From Rickettsiales bacterium (GTDB lineage Bacteria > Pseudomonadota > Alphaproteobacteria > Rickettsiales > UBA1997), in NCBI GenBank assembly GCA_028040005.1, contig JAOFKK010000025.1:1-12769 (forward strand): DNA of 12,769 bases, given 5' to 3'. Each line of letters starts with the position of its first letter. Position 1 is the first letter of the stretch. The position numbers were made by a program, and so were the translations under genes. The notes under the pieces were generated by a model. The model made no database searches. It saw only the letters and a list, made by a program, of their open reading frames with translations, and had not been told where the DNA came from. Below, one piece after another: positions 6,701 to 12,769 of this stretch.

Positions 6701-7099
6701 ATGAATATTATAAAAAATAGTCTAAAATTAATAAAAGCAAAAATAAGCTTATTTTTTGGTCTTTTTTTAAAAAAAGATTTAACAATTAGGGTATTATCAT
6801 ATATAGCCATTATATCATTTGCAATTGCTGCATATATTATATCTCCAATTATTGATAATATTAATATTTGGTTTATTAGATTTATTATATCTTTTCTTGC
6901 TATATGTTTTTATGTTAGACATATCTACCTTATGTGGAAATTTTACCCACCAAAAAGCGAAAGAAAAAAGCATAAAAGAAGTTTTTCTGACAGAATTTTA
7001 TTAAAAAATCATCGACCTTTAGATAAAAGGGATGGTATAAAAATAATTATAGCAGCTGATTTATTTGCTATTGCAGTATTTATTGGTTATTTTTCATGA
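6701..7099 (+). CDS. Small three-helix membrane protein, unknown function
   Basis: A 132-residue protein I do not recognise. It starts with an amphipathic basic stretch (1-26) and has hydrophobic segments at about 31-50, 55-78 and 113-131, with a very basic loop between the second and third (KSERKKHKRSF at 85-95). The positive loop suggests that side faces the cytoplasm, with the N-terminal basic region outside that rule if there are exactly three helices. It starts ten bases after nuoC, and its stop overlaps the dxs start (ATGA at 7096-7099), which supports translation as part of the operon. Location next to nuoC hints at a respiratory or membrane role, but this is only context. The unbroken frame and coupling to dxs make it a real gene. 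Confidence 0.75.
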   Translation: MNIIKNSLKLIKAKISLFFGLFLKKDLTIRVLSYIAIISFAIAAYIISPIIDNINIWFIRFIISFLAICFYVRHIYLMWKFYPPKSERKKHKRSFSDRILLKNHRPLDKRDGIKIIIAADLFAIAVFIGYFS

Positions 7100-9033
7100 A
7101 TAACAAATTTGATAATATTAATTATCCCAAAGATTTAAAAAAATTATCAAAATTACAATTAGAAGATTTTTCAAATTATTTACGTCAAAAAACTATTGAA
7201 ATTGTTTCTCAAACTGGTGGTCATTTAGGCGCTGGTCTTGGTGTTATTGAGTTAACAACTGCTTTACATTATGTTTTTAACACTCCTGATGATAAAATAA
7301 TCTGGGATGTTGGCCACCAATCCTATCCTCATAAAATTCTAACGGGCAGAAAAGATAAAATGCTTTCAATTAGGCAAGAAAATGGTATTAGTGGTTTTAC
7401 CAAAAGGTCTGAGAGTGAATTTGATCCATTTGGCGCTGGTCATAGCTCTACTTCTATTTCGGCAGCTCTTGGTTTTGCTTTAGCTCGTGACATTAAAAAA
7501 GAAAAGAGAGATGTTATTGCGGTAATTGGTGATGGTTCTATCAGTGCTGGCATGGCTTATGAAGCATTAAATAATGCTGGATCAGCTCATAATCGTTTAA
7601 TTGTTATATTAAATGATAATGATATGTCAATTGCACCTCCAGTTGGCGCTATGTCTAATTATCTTTCTCGTCTTGCGGCTTCTAAATCATATCTTAAGAT
7701 TCGCGATATTTCTAAAAAATTCTTAAAAAAATTACCGGATTCTATCTCTAAATTTCCTAAAAAATTTGAAAAAGCAGCCAAAGAATGGTGGATGGGTGGT
7801 AATATTTTTGAAGAGATGGGTTTTTATTATATTGGACCGGTTGATGGTCATAATATTGATATTTTGGTAACTATTTTAGAAAATATTAAAAATGACAATT
7901 CTGATACCCCAATTTTAATTCATGTTAAAACTGAAAAGGGTAAAGGTTATAATGAAATTATGTCATCTGGCGATTCCCTTCATGCTGTAGCTAAATTTGA
8001 CCCTAAAACAGGCCAAAAAGAAGAAAAGAAAAATGATATTCCATCTTTTAGTAAGGTTTTTGGTGGCTTTTTAACAAAATTAGCCAAAATTGATAAGGAT
8101 ATTGTGGCAATTACCGCTGCTATGCCAACCGGCACTGGTCTTGATATTTTTCAGAAAGACTTTACCAATAATAAGAACAGATTTTTTGACGTGGGAATTG
8201 CAGAGCAGCATGCAGTTACTTTTGCTGCTGGCCTTGCTTGCGAAGGTGTAAAACCTTTTGTTGCAATTTATTCTACCTTTTTACAAAGAGCTTATGATCA
8301 GATAGTTCATGATGTAGCTATTCAAAATTTACCAGTCAGATTCGCAATTGATAGGGCGGGTTTTGTTGGTGCTGATGGCCCTACTCATGCTGGTATTTTT
8401 GATATTGCTTATTTAATTAATTTACCAAATTTTATATTAATGGCGCCAAAAGATGGAGATGATTTGGCTAGATCTATTAAAACTTCTTTAGCAATTAATA
8501 ACCAACCTTCTGCTTTTAGATTTCCAAGAGGAAATACAAAAATATCTAATCAATTGGAAGATATCTTAAATTTAAATATTAAAAAAATAGAAGATAAATT
8601 AGATAAAATTAAAAAATTTCCAATAGGTAAGGGTAAAATTATTAAAAAGGGTCAAAAAATTGCCATATTATCTTTAGGGTCAATTATTAATAATGTTTTG
8701 GCAGCTGACAAGATTTTACAAGAAAAGCATAATATTGATATTACAATTGCTGATGCAATTTTTGCCAAACCTTTTGACCAAAAATTAGTTTTAGATTTGG
8801 CGCAAAATCATGATATTTTAATTACCATTGAAGAAGGTTCTGTTGGTGGTTTTGGTTCTATAATTGCTGATTTTCTTTTAAAAAATGATATTTTAACAAA
8901 AAATAACCTTAAATTTTATCCACTTTATGTGAAAGATAAATTTATTGAGCAAAAAGCAATTGATAAAATGCAAGAAGAGGCTGGAATTGGTGTTAATTCG
9001 ATAATAAATTTAATAAATAAAATTTATGTCTAA
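7096..9033 (+). CDS. dxs: 1-deoxy-D-xylulose-5-phosphate synthase
   Basis: Dxs joins pyruvate and glyceraldehyde 3-phosphate to give DXP, the first step of the MEP route to isoprenoids and a precursor of thiamine and pyridoxal phosphate. The 645 residues are full length. GGHLGAGLGVIELT (41-54) has the catalytic-site His43. GDGSISAGMAYEALNNAG...ILNDNDMSI (145-179) is the thiamine diphosphate and metal site. FDVGIAEQHAVTFAAG (364-379) contains the catalytic Glu370. RAGFVGADGPTHAG lies in the pyrimidine-binding domain, and a transketolase C-terminal domain completes the protein. Rickettsia lacks this pathway and takes isoprenoid precursors from the host, whereas Anaplasmataceae keep it, so this is useful for placement. 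The start overlaps the preceding stop, and its 3' end overlaps rnhA by eight bases. Confidence 0.97.
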   Translation: MNNKFDNINYPKDLKKLSKLQLEDFSNYLRQKTIEIVSQTGGHLGAGLGVIELTTALHYVFNTPDDKIIWDVGHQSYPHKILTGRKDKMLSIRQENGISGFTKRSESEFDPFGAGHSSTSISAALGFALARDIKKEKRDVIAVIGDGSISAGMAYEALNNAGSAHNRLIVILNDNDMSIAPPVGAMSNYLSRLAASKSYLKIRDISKKFLKKLPDSISKFPKKFEKAAKEWWMGGNIFEEMGFYYIGPVDGHNIDILVTILENIKNDNSDTPILIHVKTEKGKGYNEIMSSGDSLHAVAKFDPKTGQKEEKKNDIPSFSKVFGGFLTKLAKIDKDIVAITAAMPTGTGLDIFQKDFTNNKNRFFDVGIAEQHAVTFAAGLACEGVKPFVAIYSTFLQRAYDQIVHDVAIQNLPVRFAIDRAGFVGADGPTHAGIFDIAYLINLPNFILMAPKDGDDLARSIKTSLAINNQPSAFRFPRGNTKISNQLEDILNLNIKKIEDKLDKIKKFPIGKGKIIKKGQKIAILSLGSIINNVLAADKILQEKHNIDITIADAIFAKPFDQKLVLDLAQNHDILITIEEGSVGGFGSIIADFLLKNDILTKNNLKFYPLYVKDKFIEQKAIDKMQEEAGIGVNSIINLINKIYV

Positions 9034-9457
9034 TGCAGAGATTATAAAAATCTATACTGATGGTGCTTGTAGTGGTAATCCGGGAAAAGGTGGTTGGGGC
9101 GCTATTTTACTTTATAATGATAAGGAAAAAAGAATTAATGGTTTTGATCCAGATACAACTAATAATAGGATGGAGTTAAAAGCAGTAATCGAAGCTTTAA
9201 AAATAATTAAAAAAAATATTAAAATTCAAATTTATACTGATTCTAGCTATGTTAAGGATGGAATTACTAAATGGATTTTTAATTGGAAAAAAAACGGTTG
9301 GAAAAATTCTAAAAAACAAGAGGTTAAGAATGCTAATCTTTGGCAGGAATTAGATGCTTTGGTGCAGCAATATGATGTAGAATTTTTTTGGGTTAAGGGT
9401 CATAGTGGTGATAAATATAATGAAATAGCTGATGAGTTGGCTAGGAATGCATTCTAA
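9026..9457 (+). CDS. rnhA: Ribonuclease HI
   Basis: RNase HI cuts the RNA strand of RNA-DNA hybrids, removing primers and R-loops. The 143 residues show the whole catalytic set: YTDGACSGNPG with Asp12, NNRMEL with Glu50, YTDSSYV with Asp72, and WVKGHSG...NEIADELA with His126 and Asp136. The basic protrusion (WKKNGWKNSKKQ, about 87-98), which helps hold the hybrid, is present, as in the E. coli type. The ATG at 9026 overlaps the end of dxs by eight bases; the conserved first strand begins only seven residues later, so this start fits. It is the last plus-strand gene of its run and faces the minus-strand unit beyond it. No clear hairpin terminator directly follows, although the bases after the stop are T-rich. 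Confidence 0.97.
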   Translation: MSNAEIIKIYTDGACSGNPGKGGWGAILLYNDKEKRINGFDPDTTNNRMELKAVIEALKIIKKNIKIQIYTDSSYVKDGITKWIFNWKKNGWKNSKKQEVKNANLWQELDALVQQYDVEFFWVKGHSGDKYNEIADELARNAF

Positions 9458-9587
9458 GATTTTGCTTTTTTATAGATTCTTGGGAAGTTGGAGCTGGTTT
9501 GTTAGATGGTATAGATGACGAACTTGCTGCACCACTATTATGATAGGCCCAAGAAAATATAAATTTTGGTATCAAAATGTTATATTT
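9441..9587 (-). other. Open coding-like stretch beyond the minus-strand hypothetical gene
   Basis: On the minus strand a frame stays open from 9587 to a TAG at 9441-9443, inside the 3' end of rnhA. From a TTG at 9575 it would encode 44 residues, including a Ser/Ala/Pro-rich part (SGAASSSSIPSNKPAPTSQE) whose make-up resembles disordered protein tails and the Pro-rich tail of the adjacent gene. The frame differs from that gene's, and no ATG is available. It may be a lost C-terminal extension of the neighbour after a frameshift, a gene remnant, or chance. Apart from this, 9458-9579 contains only the hairpin described separately. Confidence 0.25.
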
Positions 9588-9589
9588 CT
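9552..9589 (-). terminator. Possible AT-rich hairpin terminator between convergent units
   Basis: The arms at 9552-9568 and 9573-9589 pair with about 16 base pairs around a 4-base loop, with a bulge or mismatch in the stem; the loop-proximal pairing is ATTTTG with CAAAAT. The stop codon of the minus-strand hypothetical gene (9580-9582) lies in the stem. Read on the minus strand the 3' arm ends in a T-rich run (ATATTTTCTT). It may end the valS unit, or act on both strands. The stem is almost all A-T, so stability is low. Confidence 0.35.
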
Positions 9590-10164
9590 ACACATAGCTG
9601 CACTGGTGGCTTTCCTATTGTTGTCGCCCCTATTGGTTCTGGAGCTGGTTTTGGTTTTGGTACTCCTTCCGATGTGCTATCATTAGTAGCTAGATCTTTT
9701 GCTATATTTTTTAATTCTACATCAAAGGTTCTATTTTCTTCTTCTGACCATAATTGGCATGTATCTGAAATAGTTTCTGGTAGATCTAGAAGAAATTTTG
9801 CAGTGTGAGATGTAATACATAATATATCAAATATATCAGAAATCATTAATTCTGTTGGATTATTATTAGTAAAATGAGTAGCGTGGGCCGCTATATTAAG
9901 AAATGATTGAAAAGATTTTTTTTGATTAGGTATTTCTGACATTGGCGAGAATCCTGGGTAATATTCGCTAATTAAGGAAAAGATATTTAGCATACAGGCT
10001 ATAACGTTAGTCATTTGCGTAAAAATCATTTCTTCTTTAGTTTTATCTTCAATATTTTCTTGACTTAGGTAGTAAATATTAGATACAAAAATTAACATCA
10101 AAGATGCTATAGAATAAGTAGATTCGGATAATATACGGAAATTTCTTTCTTCATTATTTGGCAT
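9580..10164 (-). CDS. Unrecognised 194-residue helical protein with Pro-rich tail
   Basis: I cannot assign a family. The protein has no signal peptide. Residues about 15-150 look mostly helical, with moderately hydrophobic stretches (SIASLMLIFVSNIYYL at 18-33, NVIACMLNIFSLI at 53-65, ISDIFDILCI at about 108-117) that are too polar or short to be firm membrane helices. The tail, from about residue 166, is Pro-rich (GVPKPKPAPEPIG) and ends KPPVQLCVEI. The ATG lies 35 bases after the valS stop on the same strand, so it is probably transcribed with valS. The frame is uninterrupted and amino-acid use looks protein-like, so it is likely a real, lineage-specific gene. A host-interaction role would fit an intracellular bacterium but has no direct support. 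Confidence 0.65.
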   Translation of the reverse strand: MPNNEERNFRILSESTYSIASLMLIFVSNIYYLSQENIEDKTKEEMIFTQMTNVIACMLNIFSLISEYYPGFSPMSEIPNQKKSFQSFLNIAAHATHFTNNNPTELMISDIFDILCITSHTAKFLLDLPETISDTCQLWSEEENRTFDVELKNIAKDLATNDSTSEGVPKPKPAPEPIGATTIGKPPVQLCVEI

Positions 10165-10199
10165 AAATCATTTTGTTCAAAATCAAAAACTTTTCTGCG

Positions 10200-12719
10200 T
10201 TATAGATGAATTTTGGCATTAGATTGTAAATCATCATTTACAGTTATTTCATTACTATTTGTTACATTTTTTAAATCTTCCAAAATATCTTCAAAATTTA
10301 CTTGGCTATTGATAGTAAATGTTTCAATTGTAGTTTTCATAGAAATATTCTGCTCAGATTTATATTTTCTAACTTCAAAAATAACAGATAACATTTCTTT
10401 ACCGATATTTAGGGCATTTTCATCAAAAAATTGCTCTTCTAATTTTGGCCAAGAATTTCTTTGATGGATAGATTTTTGTTTATTTTCAAATACTCCTTGA
10501 TAAATTTCTTCTGTAATATGAGGGATAAAGGGTGCAAAAAGCTTTAAAATATGTTCCAAAATATGATAAAGTGTGTAAATTGCACTTTTTTGCTCTAAGA
10601 TTATTTGATTTTTCTGCTCTTTTGTTAAATCTTGATCTTGATATTTGATAGCATTTATGCCATAGGCTCTAACCTTGACAATTTCTAGATAATTATCGCA
10701 AAAATCATTCCAGAAAAAATCTTCCACCGCTTCACGCGCTTTGGCATATTCAAATTTATCAAATTCTATTTCAGATTCTTTAATCACTTGCTGTAAGCGT
10801 GATAAAATCCAAAAATCCGTCATTTGATTGATATTTTTATCCTTAATATCAGATAAAATTGTCTTTGGAGTACCAATTTCAGATAATAAATCAAAATTCA
10901 TTGAAGCAAATTTGGCGGCATTAAATAATTTTGTTACTAATTTTTGTCCAATTTTAAAAACATCATCACTATAGGCAGTATCAGCCCCAAGGTTAGAAGT
11001 TGAAGCCCAATAGCGCACAATATCGGAACCTTTTTCCTTAATTAAATTAATTGGTGTAACTACATTGCCCTTAGATTTACTCATTTTGGTTTTATCTGCT
11101 GCCAAGCACCAGCCCGAAATCATCAGATTTTGCCAAGGAATAATATTTTGATGTAAATGCGCCTTAACAATGGTATAAAATGCCCAAGTTCTAATAATTT
11201 CATGGGCTTGTGGGCGTAAATCGGCTGGAAATAGCTTATTGTGACGCTCATTATCATCAGTTAAATTGTCAGAAATGCCACCAGAAGATAATTGTGGAGA
11301 AATAGAAGAGGTCATCCAAGTATCCATAATGTCAGTTTCGGCAGTTATTTCATCACGTGAATATCCTTCTGGTAAATCATTATTAGGATCAATTGGTAAA
11401 TCTGCTAATTTTGGTAAGATAATTTTACCTTCTTCACCAGATCTTTTTGAGTACCAAACAGGAAAATTAACGCCAAAAAATCTCTGACGCGAAATACACC
11501 AATCCCAAGAAAGATTTTCACACCATTGCAAAGCACGAATTTTCATATATTCTGGATGCCAATTACATTGATTGATTTTATCAATTAATTCCTGCTTTTT
11601 ATCTAAAATTTTAATAAACCATTGATTTTGAACCAAAATTTCAATTGGCACACCACTTCTTTCAGCGCATTTAACGGCGTGAGTTATGTTTTCTTGACTA
11701 TTTAAAAGATTATTTTCAGTCAAAAGCTCAATTATTTTCTTCTTTGCTTGTTTAATGCCTAAACCTTCAATTTCTTGCCCCAATTTTTGATCAATCTCTA
11801 ATTTTTCAGCAGATTTTATACGACCATTAGATTCTAAAATAATTTTGAGATCTAAATTATGTTTTCTCCACCATTTAATATCCATCTCATCACCAAAAGT
11901 ACAGCACATTACAATACCTGTTCCCTTATCCATTTTTACATCCTCATCCAAAATAATTGGCACTTTGACATTAAAAAGTGGTGTTATGGCCTTTTTATTA
12001 TGAAATTTAATATATCTATCATCGTCAGGATGGATCATAACTGCCACACAAGCTGCCAAAAGCTCTGGTCTGGTGGTCATAATTTCTAATTTTTCTTCAC
12101 TATTTTCAACCCCAAAATTAATAAAATTCATTTGACCTGCTAGCTCTTTTTCAACCAAATCAGCTTGGGCGAGGGCAGTTTTGTCGGAAATATCCCAAAA
12201 AACTGGCTCGAATTTTTTTTCAACCAGATTTTTATTATATAAATCAATGAAAGATAATTGTGCTAATTTTTGTGATTTATCCGAAATTGTCTGATATTTT
12301 TGATCCCAATCAACTGATAAAGCAATTTGATTGAAAAGATCTTCAAATTGAATTTCAGCCTTTTCTACTACATTTTGACATTCTTTGATAAATTCTTGTT
12401 TTTCCATCTCAACCGCCTTTTTACCGATGGTTTTTTCTACCAGCCTTTCAGTTGGTAAGCCATTATCATCAAAACCCATAGGGTAAAAAACATCAAAACC
12501 GCGCATTCTTTTATAGCGTGCTACAAAATCAGCCTGACAATAGGAAAAAATATGACCCATATGTAGAAGGCCAGAAACAGTTGGGGGAGGGGTATCAATG
12601 ACAAAATTTTGCTCTTTTGGTAGATCATCTGCCCATTTATAGGTTTTTTCTTGATGCCAAAATTCTTGCCATTTAGATTCTATCTCTTGATGTTTATATT
12701 TTTTGGGTAAATTGGTCAT
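10200..12719 (-). CDS. valS: Valyl-tRNA synthetase, archaeal type
   Basis: ValS charges tRNA-Val with valine in the cytosol and edits mischarged threonine. The 839 residues contain class Ia motifs: PPPTVSGLLHMGH with the HIGH-like HMGH at 53-56, DDNGLPTE at 84-91, the editing domain with TTRPELLAACVAV (215-227) and DKGTGIVMCCTFGD (264-277), WDWCISRQRFFGV (405-417), and KMSKS at 545-549. An anticodon-binding helical domain follows. The sequence closely resembles Rickettsia ValS, which is of the archaeal type, and there is no long C-terminal coiled-coil arm like that of ordinary bacterial ValS. The ATG at 12719 puts the conserved N-terminal KYxxxEIESKWQ a few residues in, as expected. It is the first gene of a minus-strand unit that continues into the hypothetical gene. 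Confidence 0.97.
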   Translation of the reverse strand: MTNLPKKYKHQEIESKWQEFWHQEKTYKWADDLPKEQNFVIDTPPPTVSGLLHMGHIFSYCQADFVARYKRMRGFDVFYPMGFDDNGLPTERLVEKTIGKKAVEMEKQEFIKECQNVVEKAEIQFEDLFNQIALSVDWDQKYQTISDKSQKLAQLSFIDLYNKNLVEKKFEPVFWDISDKTALAQADLVEKELAGQMNFINFGVENSEEKLEIMTTRPELLAACVAVMIHPDDDRYIKFHNKKAITPLFNVKVPIILDEDVKMDKGTGIVMCCTFGDEMDIKWWRKHNLDLKIILESNGRIKSAEKLEIDQKLGQEIEGLGIKQAKKKIIELLTENNLLNSQENITHAVKCAERSGVPIEILVQNQWFIKILDKKQELIDKINQCNWHPEYMKIRALQWCENLSWDWCISRQRFFGVNFPVWYSKRSGEEGKIILPKLADLPIDPNNDLPEGYSRDEITAETDIMDTWMTSSISPQLSSGGISDNLTDDNERHNKLFPADLRPQAHEIIRTWAFYTIVKAHLHQNIIPWQNLMISGWCLAADKTKMSKSKGNVVTPINLIKEKGSDIVRYWASTSNLGADTAYSDDVFKIGQKLVTKLFNAAKFASMNFDLLSEIGTPKTILSDIKDKNINQMTDFWILSRLQQVIKESEIEFDKFEYAKAREAVEDFFWNDFCDNYLEIVKVRAYGINAIKYQDQDLTKEQKNQIILEQKSAIYTLYHILEHILKLFAPFIPHITEEIYQGVFENKQKSIHQRNSWPKLEEQFFDENALNIGKEMLSVIFEVRKYKSEQNISMKTTIETFTINSQVNFEDILEDLKNVTNSNEITVNDDLQSNAKIHL

Positions 12720-12739
12720 TTAGAATTTATTTTCATATT

Positions 12740-12767
12740 TTTATAATATCTTATGATAATTAATGAA
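12740..12767 (-). promoter_or_regulatory. Possible weak promoter for valS
   Basis: On the minus strand TTCATT (12762-12767) and TATAAA (12740-12745) are 16 bases apart, ending 20 bases before the valS ATG. The placement is right for a promoter with a short leader, but the -35 match is poor and the region is almost wholly A and T, so it may be chance. No clear Shine-Dalgarno sequence precedes the ATG. Confidence 0.2.
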
Positions 12768-12769
12768 AT

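Noticed and set aside
9458..9485. T-rich tract after the rnhA stop as an intrinsic terminator
   Set aside because: The T-run is present but no stem-loop of useful length precedes it.
9566..9808. Plus-strand open frame opposite the hypothetical minus-strand gene
   Set aside because: It overlaps the longer minus-strand frame, has no operon link to rnhA, and looks like a shadow of the Pro-rich tail region.
11859..12089. Plus-strand open frames inside valS (also near 10213-10464 and 11266-11487)
   Set aside because: They lie opposite strongly conserved ValS coding sequence and have no protein-like features of their own.

Overview
The window is a strongly AT-rich, gene-dense bacterial segment. 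It looks like an alphaproteobacterium of the Rickettsiales or a close relative. The best taxonomic clue is the valyl-tRNA synthetase, which is the compact archaeal-type enzyme known from Rickettsiales. An intact metK and a complete dxs argue against Rickettsia itself, where metK is decayed and the MEP isoprenoid pathway is missing. The family cannot be settled from sequence alone.

Layout. Bases 1-2954 (+) hold a tightly packed run: the 3' part of tatB, smpB, rpiB, a MurU-like sugar nucleotidyltransferase and metK. Neighbours overlap or lie a few bases apart, so co-transcription is likely. Bases 2955-3173 are the longest non-coding gap. It contains a bipartite inverted repeat that begins at the metK stop codon, and a possible promoter. 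Bases 3174-9457 (+) hold a second packed run: a nitronate monooxygenase-like flavoprotein with a four-cysteine C-terminal element, secF, an exported very basic protein made of thirteen 11-residue repeats, nuoC, a small three-helix membrane protein, dxs and rnhA. Bases 9441-12719 are read from the minus strand: valS, then an unrecognised 194-residue protein, then a hairpin that may terminate transcription facing rnhA, then an open coding-like stretch of uncertain status.

The genes do not form one pathway. They are mostly housekeeping functions placed in compact mixed operons: protein export (TatB, SecF), ribosome rescue (SmpB), pentose phosphate metabolism (RpiB), cell-wall sugar recycling (MurU-like), SAM synthesis (MetK), respiration (NuoC), isoprenoid synthesis (Dxs), RNA-DNA hybrid removal (RNase H) and tRNA charging (ValS). 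secF, nuoC and tatB appear without their usual partner genes, which suggests rearranged operons.

The most unusual item is the protein at 5490-6089. After a signal peptide and a short linker it has an uninterrupted array of 11-residue repeats with an aromatic or hydrophobic residue at one fixed position and Arg/Lys at most others. No mobile element, CRISPR array, rRNA or tRNA was seen.
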